Origin: an uncultured Lachnospiraceae bacterium
Lineage (GTDB): Bacteria > Bacillota > Clostridia > Lachnospirales > Lachnospiraceae
Direction of reading: 5' to 3'
DNA: 57,483 nucleotides
Assembly: GCA_947564645.1 (NCBI GenBank)
Contig: CANOCU010000020.1
Coordinates: 1 to 57,483, forward strand
Below are positions 36,998-44,845 of this stretch, one piece after another. Position 1 is the first letter of the stretch. Every line of letters starts with the position of its first letter. The position numbers were made by a program, and so were the translations under genes. Under the pieces are notes generated by a model, which had not been told where the DNA came from, ran no database searches, and worked only from the letters and a program-made list of their open reading frames with translations.

Positions 36998-38267
36998 CAG
37001 ATTTGACGCAATCCCGATTCCGGGAGAACTTGGCAATGTGGTCAAGGCCGGTATCCGGGAGGGGATCCGGGAAGAGAGAAGGCTCCACAAAAATAAGTTT
37101 ATGCTGCGCTTTGGTGCGATTGCAGCTGCAGCCCTCGTGATCGTATGTGCCGGTGTGCTGTTTGTGTCGGATCCGGCGTATGCGGCCAGGCTGCCTCTGA
37201 TCGGAAGGATCTTTTCGATGGTGCAGGAGAAAGTGAGTTATAAGGGAGACTTTAGCGACGGTGCAAACGTCTATGTACAGGAAGGAGATTCCGAGGGGGC
37301 AGGAGATACGGCGCGAAGGTCAGAAGAAGGCGGCGCAGAACCTTCCGGGAAAAAGGCAGACAGCCGGTATGTACAGAGCTCTAATGGGCTGACAGTCACT
37401 GTCTCCGAGGCAAATTGTACCGGGCAGGCATTGTATCTGGCGCTCTGCATCGAAAATGAAGATGATTTTCCGGCAGATTTTATCAAGACGAAGAATATGG
37501 ATGGTTATGTGTTGGATTATGATATTTTGCATTTGACAACGGAAAGTTACTATGATGTGCCGGGGATGGGGAAAAAGGAGCGGGGGGCTGCCAATGGGTA
37601 TTCTACGCCTTATTATATAGAAGGAAATTTCGTGGACGCTCGTACTTTTACAGGGATCATCAGAGTTGCGCTGGAGGACGACCTGATGAGCAGCGGCCGG
37701 GCCGTGAACCGGGATACGGCAGAAAATGATGCGGACCTGATCTGGACCGACCGGGTGGAGGAACTGCCGGATCAGTTTACCTACTATTTGGAGATATCCG
37801 ATATTTACGGTGAACTTATGGAATATGAAGAGATGCAGGCCCGCGATCCGGAGACCGGAGAGATGATAACCGTACCGGATGTGGTGATGAAACATTACGA
37901 GGGTACATGGAACTTTGCCATCGAAGTCAGTAAGAACCGGGCAGATACGCAGACCGTGCAGGTGAATAAGACCAATGAAGACGGTGTCGGAATTGCTTCC
38001 GTGGAAAAAACGGCTTTCGAGATCAGCGCGAAGATCTTGCTGCCGGAAGGGGCAGAGGAGTATGATTACGTGATCGCGATCCTGGATGCAGACGGGAGAA
38101 GAATGGACAGTCAGGGGGAGAATGCGGAAGTATTTTCTACCTACGGCAGAAATACGGATACGGTGTATGTATATGTATGCGATTATATGCAGTTTATGGA
38201 TGAACTGAAAGGAGACAGCCAAAAGATCGCAGAGGGCGCGTTGTTTGGAACGGAAGTGCATTTCTAG
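36987..38267 (+). CDS. DUF4179 membrane protein, probable anti-sigma factor
   Basis: A 426-residue protein. The cytoplasmic N-terminus (1-38), which would hold the sigma factor, has PGELGNVVKAGIREGIREER. One membrane helix (about 40-60) follows, then DPAYAARLPLIGRIF, the DUF4179 start. The extracytoplasmic part is 360 residues long and has an Ig-like end (about 270-400). DUF4179 proteins are encoded right after ECF sigma genes in Firmicutes and are taken as their anti-sigma factors. GAGGAGG at 36971 sets the start at ATG 36987; the open frame upstream lies within the sigma gene. Confidence 0.85.
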   Translation: MQNDRFDAIPIPGELGNVVKAGIREGIREERRLHKNKFMLRFGAIAAAALVIVCAGVLFVSDPAYAARLPLIGRIFSMVQEKVSYKGDFSDGANVYVQEGDSEGAGDTARRSEEGGAEPSGKKADSRYVQSSNGLTVTVSEANCTGQALYLALCIENEDDFPADFIKTKNMDGYVLDYDILHLTTESYYDVPGMGKKERGAANGYSTPYYIEGNFVDARTFTGIIRVALEDDLMSSGRAVNRDTAENDADLIWTDRVEELPDQFTYYLEISDIYGELMEYEEMQARDPETGEMITVPDVVMKHYEGTWNFAIEVSKNRADTQTVQVNKTNEDGVGIASVEKTAFEISAKILLPEGAEEYDYVIAILDADGRRMDSQGENAEVFSTYGRNTDTVYVYVCDYMQFMDELKGDSQKIAEGALFGTEVHF

Positions 38268-38325
38268 CAAAGAGACGTATTGCAATGGTCACCCGGCATC
38301 ATTCATATTTAATTTATATTTATGC

Positions 38326-38362
38326 TTTTCAACCCGCATTGTTTGTGTTATAATGCGGGTTG
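38326..38362 (+). promoter_or_regulatory. Promoter overlapped by an 11-bp palindrome (operator or attenuator)
   Basis: TTTTCA (38326-38331) and a perfect TATAAT (38349-38354) are 17 bases apart. CAACCCGCATT (38330-38340) and AATGCGGGTTG (38352-38362) are exact inverted repeats spanning from the -35 box past the -10. A repressor bound here would block the amino-acid transporter operon. The same hairpin might also end transcription of the DUF4179 gene. Confidence 0.6.
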
Positions 38363-38420
38363 AGTTGTTTGGGGAAGTGTAGAGGAGATAGGGAGATAGG
38401 ATAGAAAGGACGAACAACAG

Positions 38421-39119
38421 ATGACAGGGATTCAACTATGGTTCGCTGAGTTCTGCGACTTGTTTCATCAGAGTTTTATCAGGGAGGACCGTTATAAGCT
38501 GTTGATCAGCGGCGTAGGCGTTACGGTCAAAGTTTCGCTGTTGGCGGTATTTATCGGTATTTTGATCGGTATGCTGGTGGCGATGTGCAATCTTTCTAAG
38601 CGTAAGCTGATCAGGGCGATCGGCGGGATCTACACGGATGTGATCCGCGGGACGCCTTCCGTTACGCAGCTGATGGTTATTTATTTTGTTATTTTCGCCA
38701 CGGTCGATCTGGATAAATGGATCATTGCGGCGATCGCCTTCGGCGTCAATTCGGGCGCCTATGTGTCGGAGATCATCCGGGGCGGCATCCTTTCGGTGGA
38801 TCATGGGCAGACCGAGGCGGGAAGATCGCTGGGACTTAACGCTTTTCAGACGATGACAAGGATCGTAATCCCGCAGGCAGTGAAAAATATTTTCCCGGCC
38901 CTGTGCAATGAGTTTATCGTGCTGATCAAGGAGACTGCCATTGTCGGCTATGTGGGTCTGATGGACATTCAGAAGGCGGGTGACTTCATCAAGAGCGCAA
39001 CCTATAAGGCGCCTATGCCGCTGTTTGGAACGGCGGTGATCTATTATGTGCTGATCAAGATCCTGACGCTGACGCTCCGCCAGGTTGAGAATCATCTGCG
39101 CAAGTCGGACGCACGGTAG
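38421..39119 (+). CDS. Polar amino-acid ABC transporter permease
   Basis: A 232-residue membrane subunit of the HisM/GlnP type with five helices. DVIRGTPSVTQLMVIYFVIF is the conserved loop after helix 2. EAGRSLGLNAFQTMTRIVIPQAVKNIFPAL is the EAA coupling region that contacts the ATPase; here it is quoted by position near residues 133-162 with its key Glu and Gly. It imports an amino acid captured by the lipoprotein at 40153. The ATPase gene follows after 63 bases. AAAGGACG lies upstream of the ATG. Confidence 0.93.
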   Translation: MTGIQLWFAEFCDLFHQSFIREDRYKLLISGVGVTVKVSLLAVFIGILIGMLVAMCNLSKRKLIRAIGGIYTDVIRGTPSVTQLMVIYFVIFATVDLDKWIIAAIAFGVNSGAYVSEIIRGGILSVDHGQTEAGRSLGLNAFQTMTRIVIPQAVKNIFPALCNEFIVLIKETAIVGYVGLMDIQKAGDFIKSATYKAPMPLFGTAVIYYVLIKILTLTLRQVENHLRKSDAR

Positions 39120-39182
39120 AGCGGATGTCTGCATTGACGGTGGATGCTGTCGGCAGAGATTGGATAAGAAGGAGAATATCTC

Positions 39183-39905
39183 ATGATCAAAGTTAAGAAT
39201 TTACATAAAAAGTTCGGAGACCTGATGGTCTTAAACGGCATCGACGAGCATATTTCTCAAGGAGAAGTGGTGGTTATCATCGGTCCGTCCGGATCGGGCA
39301 AGAGTACCTTTCTGCGCTGTCTGAATCTGTTAGAGGATGTGACGGAGGGTGAGATCTATGTGGATGATGAACTGATCAACACGCCGAAGGTCAATATCAA
39401 TGTGGTCAGACAGAAGATGGGGATGGTATTTCAGCAGTTTAATCTTTTTCCCCATCTGACGATCATGGACAATATCACGCTGGCACCGGTACTTCTCAAG
39501 AAGATGACTAAGGAAGAGGCGGTCAAGAAGGGGCAGGAGCTTTTAGAGCGGGTCAATCTGGCCGAGAAGGCGGATGCCTATCCGGCACAGCTTTCCGGCG
39601 GGCAGAAGCAGCGGGTGGCAATCGCCAGGGCGCTCGCCATGAACCCGGAGATCATGCTTTTTGACGAGCCCACATCGGCGCTGGATCCGGAGATGGTGGG
39701 CGAGGTGTTAGACGTTATGAAGGATCTTGCCAGATCCGGTATGACGATGGTCATTGTCACTCATGAGATGGGATTTGCGAGAGAAGTGGCATCTCGGGTG
39801 CTTTTCATTGACCAGGGGGTTGTCATGGAGAGCGGCACGCCGCAGGAAGTGTTCACCGATCCGAAGAATGAGAGGACGAAGCTGTTCTTAAGTAAAGTTC
39901 TGTAG
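39183..39905 (+). CDS. Polar amino-acid ABC transporter ATP-binding protein
   Basis: A 240-residue ATPase of the GlnQ/HisP family. Walker [10 protein letters not shown] is at 34-42, the Q-loop in [19 protein letters not shown], the signature in [15 protein letters not shown], and Walker B in [18 protein letters not shown]. The switch His lies in [12 protein letters not shown]. It energises import by the permease encoded just upstream. The ribosome site GAAGGAG is well placed. After its stop a 247-base leader (39906-40152) precedes the binding-protein gene; no known riboswitch is recognised there. Confidence 0.96.
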   Translation: MIKVKNLHKKFGDLMVLNGIDEHISQGEVVVIIGPSGSGKSTFLRCLNLLEDVTEGEIYVDDELINTPKVNINVVRQKMGMVFQQFNLFPHLTIMDNITLAPVLLKKMTKEEAVKKGQELLERVNLAEKADAYPAQLSGGQKQRVAIARALAMNPEIMLFDEPTSALDPEMVGEVLDVMKDLARSGMTMVIVTHEMGFAREVASRVLFIDQGVVMESGTPQEVFTDPKNERTKLFLSKVL

Positions 39906-40152
39906 TGCGGCACATCGTGTCCGATCAGTGCTTTGGGCGGGATATTCGATTAAGTGATATCGGATCGGTCATCTGTTTGATCGTTGTGATTCATGGCTTA
40001 TGATCTCAGGCAAGCCGTTTACGGGAGCTTTTGCAGAGTGAAAAGCGAAAGAGTCAACACCGTTCATGAGAGAAACCGGTTTAGATATAGTGGACTGCGG
40101 AAATACTCTGCAGTTCGAGGCAACAACAAGTTTCAGACAGGAGGAGAGCATT

Positions 40153-41082
40153 ATGAAAAAAGCAACAAAGGCAGCAGCACTGGTACTGGCTATGGCCATG
40201 GCAGTATCCACACTTACAGCATGTGGAAGTGAGACGGAAGCGGCGGCAGATGCAGCCGGCACGGAGGCGGAGGCTTCTGAGGAAAACGGGACGGCGCAGG
40301 CAGATGAGGCGGCCGATCCGGAGGCAGCGGCAGACACGGAGGATGCGGCAGATGACACAGCGGATGCAGAGCAGGCCGGAACGGTGACAACGAAGACGGA
40401 AGGTGTTCTGACGTTCGGTACGAATGCGGAGTTCCCACCTTTTGAGTTTGTGGCAGGAACCGGCGTGATCGACCAGTATGACGGTATCGATATGGCGATC
40501 GCGAAACAGATTGCAGAGGATAACGGGATGACGGCGGTAGTGGAGAACATGGAGTTCGATTCGCTGTTGGTGGCACTGCAGAACGGCCAGATCGATGCGA
40601 CGATCGCTGCTATGACCGTGATAGATGAGCGTAAGGAAGCGGTTGATTTCTCCGTGCCTTACTACACGGCGACACAGGTTATGATCGTGAAGGAGGATTC
40701 CGATATCGCGTCGGCAGCGGACATGGCTGATAAGAAGATCTGTGTTATACAGGGATATACCGGCGAGACCTGTGTCAAGGATATGGGTTACCCGTATGAG
40801 GCCTTCAAGAAGGGAACCGAGGCAGTGATGGAGCTGGTTAACGGCAAGTGTGATGTGGTGGTAATCGATTCTGCTACCGCACAGAAATATGTAGATGATA
40901 ACGAAGGACTTAAGATTGTGGAGGACGCTTCTGCGTTTGAGTCTGAGGAATATGCCGTTGCAGTAAAGAAAGGCAATACCGCGCTGCTTGATATGATCAA
41001 CAAGACCATCGAGGCAAAACTGGCGGACGGTACGATCTCCGATCTCGGCGTACAGTATACGGAGGCAGTTACGGAGGAATAA
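40153..41082 (+). CDS. Amino-acid ABC transporter substrate-binding lipoprotein (canonical order)
   Basis: A 309-residue lipoprotein. The signal peptide ends at the lipobox LTAC with Cys24. An Ala/Glu/Asp-rich linker (25-80) tethers the binding domain. The family-3 solute-binding fold is in the usual order: VLTFGTNAEFPPFEF near 85 starts lobe 1, DATIAAMTVIDERKEAVDFS binds the amino-acid alpha groups, ICVIQGYTGETCV opens lobe 2, and SEEYAVAVKKGNTALLDMIN returns to lobe 1. It serves the permease and ATPase encoded upstream. AGGAGGAGA sets the ATG at 40153; the frame is open further upstream but without similarity. It is the useful normal comparison for the protein at 50353. Confidence 0.94.
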   Translation: MKKATKAAALVLAMAMAVSTLTACGSETEAAADAAGTEAEASEENGTAQADEAADPEAAADTEDAADDTADAEQAGTVTTKTEGVLTFGTNAEFPPFEFVAGTGVIDQYDGIDMAIAKQIAEDNGMTAVVENMEFDSLLVALQNGQIDATIAAMTVIDERKEAVDFSVPYYTATQVMIVKEDSDIASAADMADKKICVIQGYTGETCVKDMGYPYEAFKKGTEAVMELVNGKCDVVVIDSATAQKYVDDNEGLKIVEDASAFESEEYAVAVKKGNTALLDMINKTIEAKLADGTISDLGVQYTEAVTEE

Positions 41083-41120
41083 GCGCCAACAGCCTTATGA
41101 AAAAAGAATATGGGAAATGA

Positions 41121-41168
41121 AACCGATGCCGGCAGAGCATGATCAGCTCCTGCGGCATCGGTTTTTTG
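41121..41168 (+). terminator. Rho-independent terminator after the binding-protein gene
   Basis: AAACCGATGCCG (41121-41132) pairs with CGGCATCGGTTT (41154-41165), and the loop ends GCAG/CTGC lengthen the stem. A run of T at 41163-41168 follows. Confidence 0.92.
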
Positions 41169-41194
41169 CGGCCGGCGTAAAAGGCCCGCAGGGA

Positions 41195-42352
41195 CTAAAT
41201 ATCTGCCGGATCGTATCCGTGTTCCCTCATCCAGGTTTTCAGTTTGTCGATTTCTGCAGCCTGTGTTTCGATTTCTGCAGCCTGTGTTTCGATTTCTGCA
41301 GCCTGTGTTTCGATTTTTGCATATTGCGTTTCGATTTCTGCGGTCTGTGCTTCAATCTGATCGGTTTGTGCTTGGATCTCTGCAGTCTGTACGTTAAGAG
41401 TGGCAGCTTGTGTTTCGATTTCTGCGGCTTGTGCTTGGATCTCTTTGGTCTGTGCATCAAGAGTGGCAGCCTGTGCATCAATTTTTGCAGCCTGCGACTG
41501 GATTTCTTTGGTCTGCGCGTCAATCTCGGCGGCCTGTCGGTCCATCATCTTTTGGATTCCCAGCTGCGTGCGGTAATAATCCTCACGTGCTTCACATTCC
41601 ATGCGGACGCGTTCGTCCTGGCAAAGCCGGAAGACAGTATCGGCAGCTTCTTTGACATACTCATTATTTTGTGCAAGCATAGTAAGTTCCTCCCAGGTGG
41701 TGGCTTTAAAGAGGCTTGCCCAGGAGTCTAACTGACAGGACTTGTCCTCTTCTGTTGCGCGTTCTATCTGTGTTAAGTTTAACACGGAAATACGTAGTTT
41801 GTCACTATATAATGTATGATTTTTAACATTTAATAATTGATAAGTGGCATAGAATTCCGGTTGTTCGGGAAAAAGCGTAAAGTTCAGGATGCCAATCTGC
41901 AGCACCGGCCGGATGTCCTGATAGGTTTCTCCCGACTGGAGGCTGTCAAAGTTCCTGCATAGGTAGCTTAAGGAACGTTCTACCCAGTTATGCTGGTTGA
42001 TGACCTGCATTTCCAGATTCAGGACCGTTTGATCATTCAGGAGAACTTTGATATCCAGAATAAAGGTCTTGTCAGTGATGGAAGCGCCCAGTTCAATGGG
42101 GTTAGTGATCTCCGCGGTAGAAAGCTGCTTTGGCGACAGATGAAGAAGCGAACAGACAAGGCCTTTTAATACCTTGTTATTTCGCTGCAGAAGTGCGCGG
42201 AACAGATAATCATTGGTCATGGGGATCGGAAGCGGTCCGGAGGCAGGAAAGTTAAGGCCGGACATACCGGTATCCGGAAATGATGGCAGAATACGATCTG
42301 CGCCGTTTGATTGTGCATAAGATAATGGGGTGAGTGAATCGATCTGTTTCAT
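41195..42352 (-). CDS. Rpn-family PD-(D/E)XK nuclease (putative transposase) with repeat coiled-coil tail
   Basis: A 385-residue protein. MTNDYLFRALLQRNNKVLKG (45-64) opens the PD-(D/E)XK nuclease-family transposase domain. Asp100 in FILDIKV and Glu114-x-Gln116 in NLEMQV are the catalytic residues. The domain ends near 240. From about 272 to 370 the chain is a run of seven-residue units of the type A-E-I-E-T-Q-A, predicting a long coiled coil. The matching DNA is a 21-bp tandem repeat. Rpn proteins promote RecA-independent recombination, and some act in phage defence. AAAGGACA lies upstream of ATG 42352; the frame before it lacks similarity. Confidence 0.85.
   Translation of the reverse strand: MKQIDSLTPLSYAQSNGADRILPSFPDTGMSGLNFPASGPLPIPMTNDYLFRALLQRNNKVLKGLVCSLLHLSPKQLSTAEITNPIELGASITDKTFILDIKVLLNDQTVLNLEMQVINQHNWVERSLSYLCRNFDSLQSGETYQDIRPVLQIGILNFTLFPEQPEFYATYQLLNVKNHTLYSDKLRISVLNLTQIERATEEDKSCQLDSWASLFKATTWEELTMLAQNNEYVKEAADTVFRLCQDERVRMECEAREDYYRTQLGIQKMMDRQAAEIDAQTKEIQSQAAKIDAQAATLDAQTKEIQAQAAEIETQAATLNVQTAEIQAQTDQIEAQTAEIETQYAKIETQAAEIETQAAEIETQAAEIDKLKTWMREHGYDPADI
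41248..41541. repeat. 21-bp tandem repeat array inside the Rpn-like gene
   Basis: About fourteen 21-bp units run through the 3' part of the gene. The three units at 41248-41310 are identical and the next ones diverge gradually. Each unit encodes one seven-residue heptad, so gain or loss of a unit keeps the frame. Recent slippage expansion is likely at the identical end. Confidence 0.85.
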
Positions 42353-42641
42353 AGAAGTGTCCTTTCTTTTGTTTAGAATCGTTCCGCTCCGGAAAAGGGG
42401 CGGAAGTAACCGATGTTGCATATAGAAATGTATTTGTACTACAATTGTTTATAACACAGCTAAAGCCGGAGCACAATAGAAAATGGATGAGAGATTGTAG
42501 AAAAAACGAAGGATGATCGATGCATAGAAAAGATGCAGACAGAATATCTTGTATGAAAAACGCAGCTGCAGAGAAAGGGAACACGATATATTGTATTGTG
42601 CACTTTTGACAAGCAGGGAATTTGAGCGCTCTGGAATACAG

Positions 42642-42671
42642 TTTACAGCCTGTTCCTTAGAAGATTATAAT
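42642..42671 (+). promoter_or_regulatory. Putative promoter for the flavoprotein gene
   Basis: TTTACA at 42642-42647 and TATAAT at 42666-42671 are 18 bases apart. The transcript would begin with a leader in which CTCAGGCA (42690-42697) pairs with TGCCTGAG (42710-42717). The remaining part of the 42353-42757 gap shows no gene. Confidence 0.6.
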
Positions 42672-42757
42672 AGATAGGGTGAAGAAGTGCTCAGGCATTT
42701 GAAGAACACTGCCTGAGAGAACAAAAGCCTGCAGGCAGAAAGGAAGGCAGCTGCAAT

Positions 42758-43186
42758 ATGAGTGAGAAATTAACTCCTAAGACACGACAGATCATGGATG
42801 ACCGTTTCGGATGCGATACGCTGCTGGCGCTTGCCACAGTTGAGGATGGCAGGCCTTACGTGCGCACGGTGGACAGCTATTATGAAGACGGATCCTTCTA
42901 TGTCATAACTTATGCATTGTCCAATAAGATACGGCAGATCGCGAAGCACCCGGAGGTGGCGGTCTGCGGAGAGTGGTTTGTGGGCCATGGCAACGCAGAG
43001 AATATGGGGCATATCCTTAAGGAAGAGAACAGGGAGATTGCTGATAAACTCAGGGTCGTGTTTGCGGAATGGTATGACAATGGGCACACTGATGAGAGCG
43101 ATCCCAATACATGTATTCTCAGGATCGGGCTGACGGACGGTTCTCTCGCCGACCATGGGACATGGTATGAGATTGATTTCACCTGA
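42758..43186 (+). CDS. Pyridoxamine 5'-phosphate oxidase-like flavoprotein
   Basis: A 142-residue single-domain protein of the split-barrel FMN-binding class. LLALATVEDGRPYVRTVDSY is the first barrel strand pair, followed by FYVITYALSNKIRQIAKHPE, where Lys and Arg contact the flavin phosphate in relatives. ICVxG-type VAVCGEWFVGHG follows. The short length and lack of a C-terminal oxidase tail place it among general FMN-binding or heme-related members rather than PdxH. The substrate is unknown. GGAAGG lies upstream of the ATG. A palindromic repeat begins two bases after the stop codon. Confidence 0.85.
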   Translation: MSEKLTPKTRQIMDDRFGCDTLLALATVEDGRPYVRTVDSYYEDGSFYVITYALSNKIRQIAKHPEVAVCGEWFVGHGNAENMGHILKEENREIADKLRVVFAEWYDNGHTDESDPNTCILRIGLTDGSLADHGTWYEIDFT

Positions 43187-43188
43187 TC

Positions 43189-43269
43189 TATAGTGAACGA
43201 CATTAGCAAAGTTTCCATATATGACTTTGGCAGGAAACGAAGCAATAATTTGGTATGCCGTTTACTATA
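43189..43269. repeat. Palindromic dispersed repeat, copy 4 (81 bp)
   Basis: TATAGTGAACGACATTA at the left pairs with GTATGCCGTTTACTATA at the right. An inner GTTTCC/GGAAAC stem extends the fold. It lies immediately after the flavoprotein stop and before the carbonic anhydrase promoter. Confidence 0.85.
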
Positions 43270-43276
43270 TTTTGGA

Positions 43277-43305
43277 TTGCATCCATGGGGCGGGTGTTTT
43301 ATACT
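43277..43305 (+). promoter_or_regulatory. Putative promoter of the carbonic anhydrase gene
   Basis: TTGCAT (43277-43282) and TATACT (43300-43305) are 17 bases apart, with a leader of about 100 bases to the ATG at 43411. Confidence 0.55.
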
Positions 43306-43410
43306 ATAATTGACAGGGTATAGTACATACAATAAATCTAAAGAGGGGTAACTGTGCGGGTGGCGGTCTTACGCCGCGGGCCGGTACAGCGCCGGAAATG
43401 GAGGAGAATT

Positions 43411-43977
43411 ATGCAGACTCAGAAATTATCTGCCGCAGAAGCGCTAGACAAACTCAAGGAAGGAAACAAGCGTTATCTGGCTGCAGCATCAAACCCGGGG
43501 GATGTATCACCCCAGATCAGGCAGTATACCTGCGAGAACGGGCAAAGCCCTTATGCGACAGTGATCACCTGCTCGGATTCCAGAGTGATTCCGGAAGCGG
43601 TTTTTTCGGCAGGTATCGGCGAATTATTTACGATCCGCGTAGCAGGTAACGTGATGGATCACCATCAGCTGGGCAGTGTAGAGTATGCGGCGGACCATCT
43701 TGGAACGAAGCTTGTGGTAGTGCTTGGACATACCAACTGCGGTGCCGTAGGAGCGGCGGTACATCATGACCCGAGCGGGTTTGTAAAGTACATCACCGAT
43801 GAGATCCGCAGGGCGATCGGAGATGAGAAGGATGAGACCAAAGCAAGCTGCCTGAATGTGCAAAGAAGCGTATCCATTATCAGGGAAAGCCTGAAGGAAA
43901 TGGCAGACCGTGGAGACCTTACGGTGTGCGGCGCTCTCTACCATATCGACAGCGGAGAGGTAGAATTCCTGGATTGA
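43411..43977 (+). CDS. Beta-class carbonic anhydrase
   Basis: A 188-residue enzyme interconverting CO2 and bicarbonate. The zinc ligands are Cys54 in VITCSDSRVIPE, His107 and Cys110 in LGHTNCGAVGAA. Asp56 and Arg58 of CSDSR form the catalytic dyad. IRVAGNVMDHHQLGSVEYA is the conserved core. GGAGGAG upstream of ATG 43411 sets the start; the open frame before it (from 43354) is not similar to the family. It is a single gene between its own promoter and a strong terminator, likely supplying bicarbonate for carboxylations. Confidence 0.94.
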   Translation: MQTQKLSAAEALDKLKEGNKRYLAAASNPGDVSPQIRQYTCENGQSPYATVITCSDSRVIPEAVFSAGIGELFTIRVAGNVMDHHQLGSVEYAADHLGTKLVVVLGHTNCGAVGAAVHHDPSGFVKYITDEIRRAIGDEKDETKASCLNVQRSVSIIRESLKEMADRGDLTVCGALYHIDSGEVEFLD

Positions 43978-43990
43978 GAGTAGAAAAGTG

Positions 43991-44037
43991 AAGTGAGTCG
44001 GTTTGCGCATCGCAAATACCGGCTCACTTCTTTTTTT
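43991..44037 (+). terminator. Rho-independent terminator after carbonic anhydrase
   Basis: AAGTGAGTCGGTTTGCG pairs with CGCAAATACCGGCTCACTT with few mismatches, followed by seven T residues at 44031-44037. Confidence 0.92.
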
Positions 44038-44060
44038 AGTATCGTCATCTTTCCGTGAGG

Positions 44061-44096
44061 AATCTTTATCAAATCTTCAAAATTTCTCTCTATGCT
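44061..44096 (+). promoter_or_regulatory. Putative response-regulator site and promoter of the immunity operon
   Basis: AATCTT occurs at 44061-44066 and again at 44072-44077, exactly 11 bases apart, followed by a -10-like TATGCT at 44091-44096. No good -35 box is present, as expected for an OmpR-type activated promoter. On the other strand the repeats read AAGATT. Confidence 0.45.
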
Positions 44097-44131
44097 ATAG
44101 GAAACAACATAAAGGAGAGGAAGACATACAA

Positions 44132-44845
44132 ATGGACAAGGACAATATTCTGGAATTAAGAGATCTCACGAAGAAGTTTAAAAAGCAGAAAGCCGTCGAC
44201 CAGGTTTCCCTGCATGTTGCGCGAAATTCCGTATACGGACTGCTAGGGCCAAACGGTGCGGGCAAATCTACGGCGCTGAAGATGATCACCGGTATGCTGC
44301 AGCCAACTTCCGGCAGCATCTTTTTTCAGGGCCATGCGTGGCGAAGAGAAGATCTGCAGGAGATCGGGGCACTGATCGAGACACCGCCGCTCTACGATAA
44401 TCTGACGGCCAGAGAAAATCTTAAGGTCAGGACGATCCTGTTGGGGCTGCCGGAATCCCGGATCGACGAGGCGCTGCGGATGGTGGATCTGAGTGCAACA
44501 GGCAGGAAAAAGGCGGGACAGTTTTCCCTGGGCATGAGGCAGCGGCTGGGCATTGCGCTGGCGCTATTAAACAATCCTAAGCTGTTGATCCTGGATGAGC
44601 CCACGAACGGTCTGGATCCGCTTGGCATTCAGGAACTGCGGGAACTGATCCGGTCTTTTCCGCAGCAGGGCATCACGGTCATCCTGTCCAGTCATATTCT
44701 GAGTGAGGTGGAGCAGATTGCAGACCATATCGGCATCATCGCGGAGGGGCGTCTGGGGTACAGCGGCGTAATCGATCAGAAGGAGGATCTGGAGTCGCTT
44801 TTTATGAGAGTGATCAGGGAGTGCAGAAGGGAGGCGGTTTCATGA
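44132..44845 (+). CDS. Lantibiotic-protection ABC transporter ATP-binding subunit (LanF-like)
   Basis: A 237-residue ATPase. Walker A GPNGAGKST is at 39-47, the signature FSLGMRQR at 131-138, Walker B LLILDEP at 151-157 and the switch His188 in SSH. The position normally held by the Q-loop Gln is Glu83, in ALIETPPLYDN. This E-loop marks LanF/MutF/NisF/CprA-type immunity transporters. The complex would expel lantibiotics or related peptides from the membrane. AGGAGAGGAAG lies upstream of ATG 44132. The stop overlaps the first permease gene (ATGA). Two permeases and a two-component system follow. Confidence 0.9.
   Translation: MDKDNILELRDLTKKFKKQKAVDQVSLHVARNSVYGLLGPNGAGKSTALKMITGMLQPTSGSIFFQGHAWRREDLQEIGALIETPPLYDNLTARENLKVRTILLGLPESRIDEALRMVDLSATGRKKAGQFSLGMRQRLGIALALLNNPKLLILDEPTNGLDPLGIQELRELIRSFPQQGITVILSSHILSEVEQIADHIGIIAEGRLGYSGVIDQKEDLESLFMRVIRECRREAVS

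Noticed and set aside
37320-38285. 321-residue open frame antisense to the DUF4179 gene
   Set aside because: No motif, no ribosome site, and the plus-strand gene is supported by its overlap with the sigma gene.
39906-40152. Leader considered as a riboswitch
   Set aside because: No conserved riboswitch core could be recognised.
39969-40550. Long Ser/Ala-rich open frame on the minus strand
   Set aside because: It is the mirror of the Ala/Glu-rich linker and lobe 1 of the binding protein on the plus strand; no ribosome site or family similarity.
41248-41541. Repeat array considered as CRISPR
   Set aside because: Units are contiguous 21-bp repeats without spacers and stay in frame with a coiled coil.
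41195-42352. Rpn-like gene considered as part of an insertion sequence
   Set aside because: No flanking inverted repeats or target duplication were seen, and Rpn-type genes usually occur singly.
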